Of a DNA stretch of 64,000 nucleotides, positions 61,763 to 64,000 are shown piece after piece. The notes beneath the pieces were generated by a model. The model saw only the letters and a program-made list of their open reading frames with translations. It did no database searches and was not told the DNA's origin. Each line of letters begins with the position of its first letter. Position 1 is the first letter of the stretch. The position numbers were made by a program, and so were the translations under genes. Source of the DNA: Megasphaera hutchinsoni (lineage in GTDB: Bacteria; Bacillota; Negativicutes; Veillonellales; Megasphaeraceae); NCBI RefSeq assembly GCF_001553405.1, contig NZ_KQ960952.1:35141-99140 (forward strand). The letters run 5' to 3'.

Positions 61763-61821
61763 ATTATAATCGCAAAAGTCGAAAAGTCAATAGAAAAAAA
61801 ACAAAAAAGTCAAAAAGTCAA
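61763..61821 (-). promoter_or_regulatory. clpB promoter with paired AGTC direct repeats
   Basis: On the minus strand TTGACT (61790-61785) and TATAAT (61768-61763) are 16 bases apart. The plus strand shows AAAAGTCGAAAAGTCAA (61774-61790) and AAAAGTCAAAAAGTCAA (61805-61821): two pairs of AAAAGTC with an 8-base period inside each pair. The first pair overlaps the -35 and spacer. It resembles CtsR half-sites (GGTCAAA) but lacks the usual 10-base period, so the cognate regulator is unclear. Confidence 0.6.
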
Positions 61822-61919
61822 AAAAACGGTGAAAATATAAAAAAAAGACAAAATAGGAGAGAGCGTGTATAATAAAAATAGTAAGATTATATCGTGTTTA
61901 TGTATAAAGAGGAAGAGAT

Positions 61920-62549
61920 ATGGTAACAAAGAAAATAAAATTAGAAATGTTAGAAAGATTTCAACAGCAATATGGTATTTTAAAACCGGCATTACATTAT
62001 AATACGCCGTTTGAATTATTGGTGGCGGTTGTTTTATCGGCCCAATGTACAGATGAACGTGTCAATATTGTTACGGCGGGTTTATTTCCTATGTATAGTG
62101 GACCAGAAAAAATATTATCGTTAGGGCTTATGGGATTAGAAGAAAAAATACATACTTGCGGACTATATCGAAGTAAAGCTAAAAATATTTTGGCTACGTG
62201 TGCTATCTTATGTGAACAATATCATGGTGAAGTGCCCTGTACTTTTGATGAATTAGTAAAATTACCTGGTGTCGGCAGAAAAACAGCGAATGTATTAGTT
62301 AGTGTGTTATTTAATGTGCCGGCTATTGCTGTTGATACACATGTATTTCGAGTAGCTAATCGGTTGCAGCTGGCCGTAGGAAAAACACCTTTAGAAGTAG
62401 AACGTGGATTGAAAAAAGCAATTCCTAAGATGTGGTGGAGTCGTGCTCATCATTGGCTAATATGGCATGGCCGAAAGATTTGTAAAGCGAGAAAACCACT
62501 GTGCAACCAATGTTTTCAAGAAGATCTCTGTCCATATGGAAAAGCATAA
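61920..62549 (+). CDS. nth: Endonuclease III
   Basis: 209 residues. DNA glycosylase/AP lyase for oxidised pyrimidines. Helix-hairpin-helix LPGVGRKTANVLVS with the catalytic Lys, the catalytic Asp in AVDTHVFRVANRL, and the 4Fe-4S ligands in the spacing C-x6-C-x2-C-x5-C near the C-terminus (CKARKPLCNQCFQEDLC). AAGAGGAAG precedes the ATG. Confidence 0.97.
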   Translation: MVTKKIKLEMLERFQQQYGILKPALHYNTPFELLVAVVLSAQCTDERVNIVTAGLFPMYSGPEKILSLGLMGLEEKIHTCGLYRSKAKNILATCAILCEQYHGEVPCTFDELVKLPGVGRKTANVLVSVLFNVPAIAVDTHVFRVANRLQLAVGKTPLEVERGLKKAIPKMWWSRAHHWLIWHGRKICKARKPLCNQCFQEDLCPYGKA

Positions 62550-62594
62550 GGAAAAAGGCGAAGTGATTTGATATATTTTTTTTACATATATTCA

Positions 62595-62623
62595 TTGACA
62601 AATAAGAAACGATAACATACGAT
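62595..62623 (+). promoter_or_regulatory. Promoter upstream of the unrecognised gene at 62671
   Basis: Perfect TTGACA (62595-62600), 17-base spacer, TACGAT (62618-62623), 48 bases before the ATG. Confidence 0.7.
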
Positions 62624-62670
62624 AAAAAAGTAACATACTTAAAATATGCAATGGGGAGGTTGGTCGTCCG

Positions 62671-63066
62671 ATGGAGTTGAACTATATGAAGGGAACCTAT
62701 GTAGATGAACTTTTATGGAACGGACACCCAGTGTTATTTGTTCTTGAAGGATTAGGCAAAGAAGAGAAGATAAAAGCACAACAGTATGGGGAAATGATTT
62801 GGCATTGGATTGTTACACATAGCCATGAGTTTGCCAAAAAAGCTTCTCGTATTGCTGCTTTTAAAAATAAAAAATGGCGAGCTGAGGAAGAAGGGGAAGT
62901 TTCTTCTGCTGATGTTATGCGGTGTTTTGAAAGCATTACTTCTGTACATTCAACGTATGAAAAAGGATTTGACGTGTTTTTTGATGGGAGATCTTTGTTT
63001 AGAGAACGATCGATTGTTATTCATGTGGGTAGAAACTATGTATTAGAAGGGGTGCAGTTATTATAG
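62671..63066 (+). CDS. Unrecognised cytoplasmic protein
   Basis: 131 residues, no signal peptide or membrane helix. The predicted pattern is a beta strand pair (WNGHPVLFVLEGL), a long helix (HEFAKKASRIAAFKN), then strands (GFDVFFDGRSLF, IVIHVGRNYVLEGVQL). The charged, helical middle and the beta ends recall small DUF2262-like proteins, but I cannot assign a family. It has its own good promoter and GGGGAGG 13 bases before the ATG; a second ATG at 62686 is possible. It sits directly before scfA, with only the scfA promoter between. Confidence 0.6.
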   Translation: MELNYMKGTYVDELLWNGHPVLFVLEGLGKEEKIKAQQYGEMIWHWIVTHSHEFAKKASRIAAFKNKKWRAEEEGEVSSADVMRCFESITSVHSTYEKGFDVFFDGRSLFRERSIVIHVGRNYVLEGVQLL

Positions 63067-63095
63067 TTGTAGATTTTAAATAGGTATGGTAAAAT
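63067..63095 (+). promoter_or_regulatory. scfA promoter
   Basis: TTGTAG (63067-63072), 17-base spacer, and an extended -10 TGGTAAAAT (63087-63095). It lies directly after the preceding stop codon and 33 bases before scfA. Confidence 0.6.
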
Positions 63096-63127
63096 AAAAA
63101 AGTATTGACAGTGAGGTGAATAAAACG

Positions 63128-63268
63128 ATGGCAAAACATATTATCACGATTAACACGGAATCTATTCAAAAGACCACGCAGCATGCGGGCTGTAGTGAAT
63201 GTCAAACATCATGCCAGTCTGCTTGCAAAACGTCTTGTACCGTAGGCAATCAGGTTTGCAATAAATAA
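63128..63268 (+). CDS. scfA: SCIFF peptide precursor (six cysteines in forty-five residues)
   Basis: 46 residues, too short for many gene finders. The N-terminal leader (MAKHIITINTESIQKT) is followed by the core with six Cys at 22, 25, 29, 33, 37 and 44, including the signature CSECQTSCQSACKTSC. This ribosomally made peptide is the substrate of the adjacent radical SAM enzyme, which in characterised cases forms a Cys-to-Thr thioether; here T36 or T38 in the core are candidates. GAGGTG precedes the ATG. Its biological role is unknown although it is near-universal in Clostridia. Confidence 0.93.
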   Translation: MAKHIITINTESIQKTTQHAGCSECQTSCQSACKTSCTVGNQVCNK

Positions 63269-63286
63269 GTGTTTATTGAAGGGACG

Positions 63287-63319
63287 CCCTTTACCTTGCG
63301 GTAAAGGGTATTCTTTTTT
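63287..63319 (+). terminator. Attenuator-like hairpin between scfA and scfB
   Basis: CCCTTTACC and GGTAAAGGG form a perfect 9-bp stem around TTGC, followed by TATTCTTTTTT. It lies 18 bases after scfA and just before the ribosome-binding site of scfB. It should end most transcripts after the peptide gene and let a minority reach the maturase gene. Confidence 0.75.
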
Positions 63320-63329
63320 AGGAGGAACA

Positions 63330-64000
63330 ATGGCGAGTAAGATAAAACCGATGATTCATAAATATTATCATAAAGGCACGTATATGTTATTAGACGTGAA
63401 TAGTGGTATTATCAATGTTATAGATAAAATTACATACGATGTATTAGATGTCTACGATGGAACGAACAAGGCACAAGTATATGATACGTTTGCTTTACGG
63501 TATACAAAAAAAGAATTAACTGAAACATTAGAAGAGCTAGATGAATTGATAAAAGAGCAATTGTTATTTGCACCTATGTGTGAATCATTTGAGGTCGTTG
63601 CAAAAGAAAAACCGATTGTTAAATCGTTGTGTTTAAATATTGCTCATGATTGTAATTTGCGATGCCAATATTGTTTCGCTTCACAGGGAGATTATGATAC
63701 GCATAAGCGAGAATTGATGAGTTTTGATGTGGCAAAACGTGCCGTAGATTTGTTAATTCAAAGTACGGAGGGCAAAAGGCAGCATTGTGAAATTGACTTT
63801 TTTGGTGGCGAGCCATTAATGAATTTTGATGTTGTCAAACAGACGATTGAGTATGTTCGAGAACAAGAAAAAAGGCATGATAAGGTATTTAAATTGTCAT
63901 TAACGACAAATGGTATGCTGTTAACGCCAGATAAGGTTAAGTTTTTAACGGATAATCATATTAGTCTTATTTTAAGTTTAGATGGTAGACGAGAAGTTCA
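63330..64000 (+). CDS. scfB: Radical SAM SCIFF maturase (thioether-forming), N-terminal part
   Basis: About 223 residues are present before the window ends; the full protein should be about 450. The N-terminal region (about 1-95) is the peptide-recognition (RRE-like) part typical of the family, starting MIHKYYHKGTYMLLDVNSG. The radical SAM core starts near residue 98 with the 4Fe-4S motif C-x3-C-x2-C in HDCNLRCQYCF, followed by EIDFFGGEPLMNFD and LTTNGMLL. The C-terminal SPASM domain lies outside. GGAGGAAC precedes the ATG at 63330. It modifies the ScfA peptide. Confidence 0.93.
   Translation, partial: MASKIKPMIHKYYHKGTYMLLDVNSGIINVIDKITYDVLDVYDGTNKAQVYDTFALRYTKKELTETLEELDELIKEQLLFAPMCESFEVVAKEKPIVKSLCLNIAHDCNLRCQYCFASQGDYDTHKRELMSFDVAKRAVDLLIQSTEGKRQHCEIDFFGGEPLMNFDVVKQTIEYVREQEKRHDKVFKLSLTTNGMLLTPDKVKFLTDNHISLILSLDGRREV

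Noticed and set aside
61774-61821. CRISPR-like short repeats before clpB
   Set aside because: The repeats are only 7-17 bases with low-complexity A-rich spacers and no cas genes; a promoter operator is the better reading.

Overview
The window comes from a low-GC, diderm member of the Firmicutes, most likely a Negativicute (a Veillonella/Megasphaera/Dialister-type organism). The housekeeping genes have Firmicute arrangements: cdaA-cdaR-glmM, a glmS ribozyme, ireB-ruvX-DUF1292, ylxM-ffh-rpsP-khpA-ylqD-rimM-trmD, and a SCIFF peptide with its radical SAM maturase. The same stretch encodes ExbB, ExbD, TonB and two TonB-dependent outer-membrane receptors, so the cell has an outer membrane. The genus is inferred from gene content and was not tested by comparison.

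Layout. 1-2036: a visibly more GC-rich piece with a Fur-box-controlled exported cupin and a 5' fragment of gap, then about 1 kb of AT-rich DNA with decayed or unrecognised reading frames. 2037-8856: c-di-AMP synthase, its YbbR regulator, a FAD oxidoreductase, glmM, the glmS ribozyme and glmS (cell-wall precursor supply). 9088-15293: tig, clpP, clpX, lon, engB (protein folding and quality control). 15437-24201: glycosyltransferase, NlpC/P60 wall hydrolase behind a possible c-di-AMP riboswitch, alaS, ireB, ruvX, a DUF1292 gene, a LysR regulator, an MFS transporter, and a SHOCT protein on the minus strand. 24202-28465: a 0.8-kb intergenic region with a candidate small RNA, hpf, trmK, a Nif3-like gene, thiE-like gene, and RNase P RNA with a clear promoter and terminator.

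28478-33967 (minus strand) is the most striking feature: one 1829-residue outer-membrane protein that joins a full TonB-dependent receptor to a second, porin-like beta-barrel, with long insertions in both halves. 34282-49109 is one dense plus-strand block: a ThiF/MoeB-like E1 protein, exbB-exbD-tonB, a second receptor, a BtuFCD-type ABC importer, and cbiD-F-G-H-J-ET-A-C. It links energised corrinoid (or cobalt) uptake with the corrin-ring part of anaerobic B12 synthesis. No B12 riboswitch is visible.

49123-57571: the SRP/S16/tRNA-modification operon, yebC, chorismate mutase, recD2, comFC. 57658-61698 (minus strand): an HD-GYP-like protein, a SpeD-like protein that has lost its autocleavage serine and gained a basic tail, and clpB behind a promoter with AGTC direct repeats. 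61920-64000: nth, an unrecognised gene, scfA and the start of scfB, cut by the window end. I saw no CRISPR array, tRNA, rRNA, transposase, phage gene or origin.
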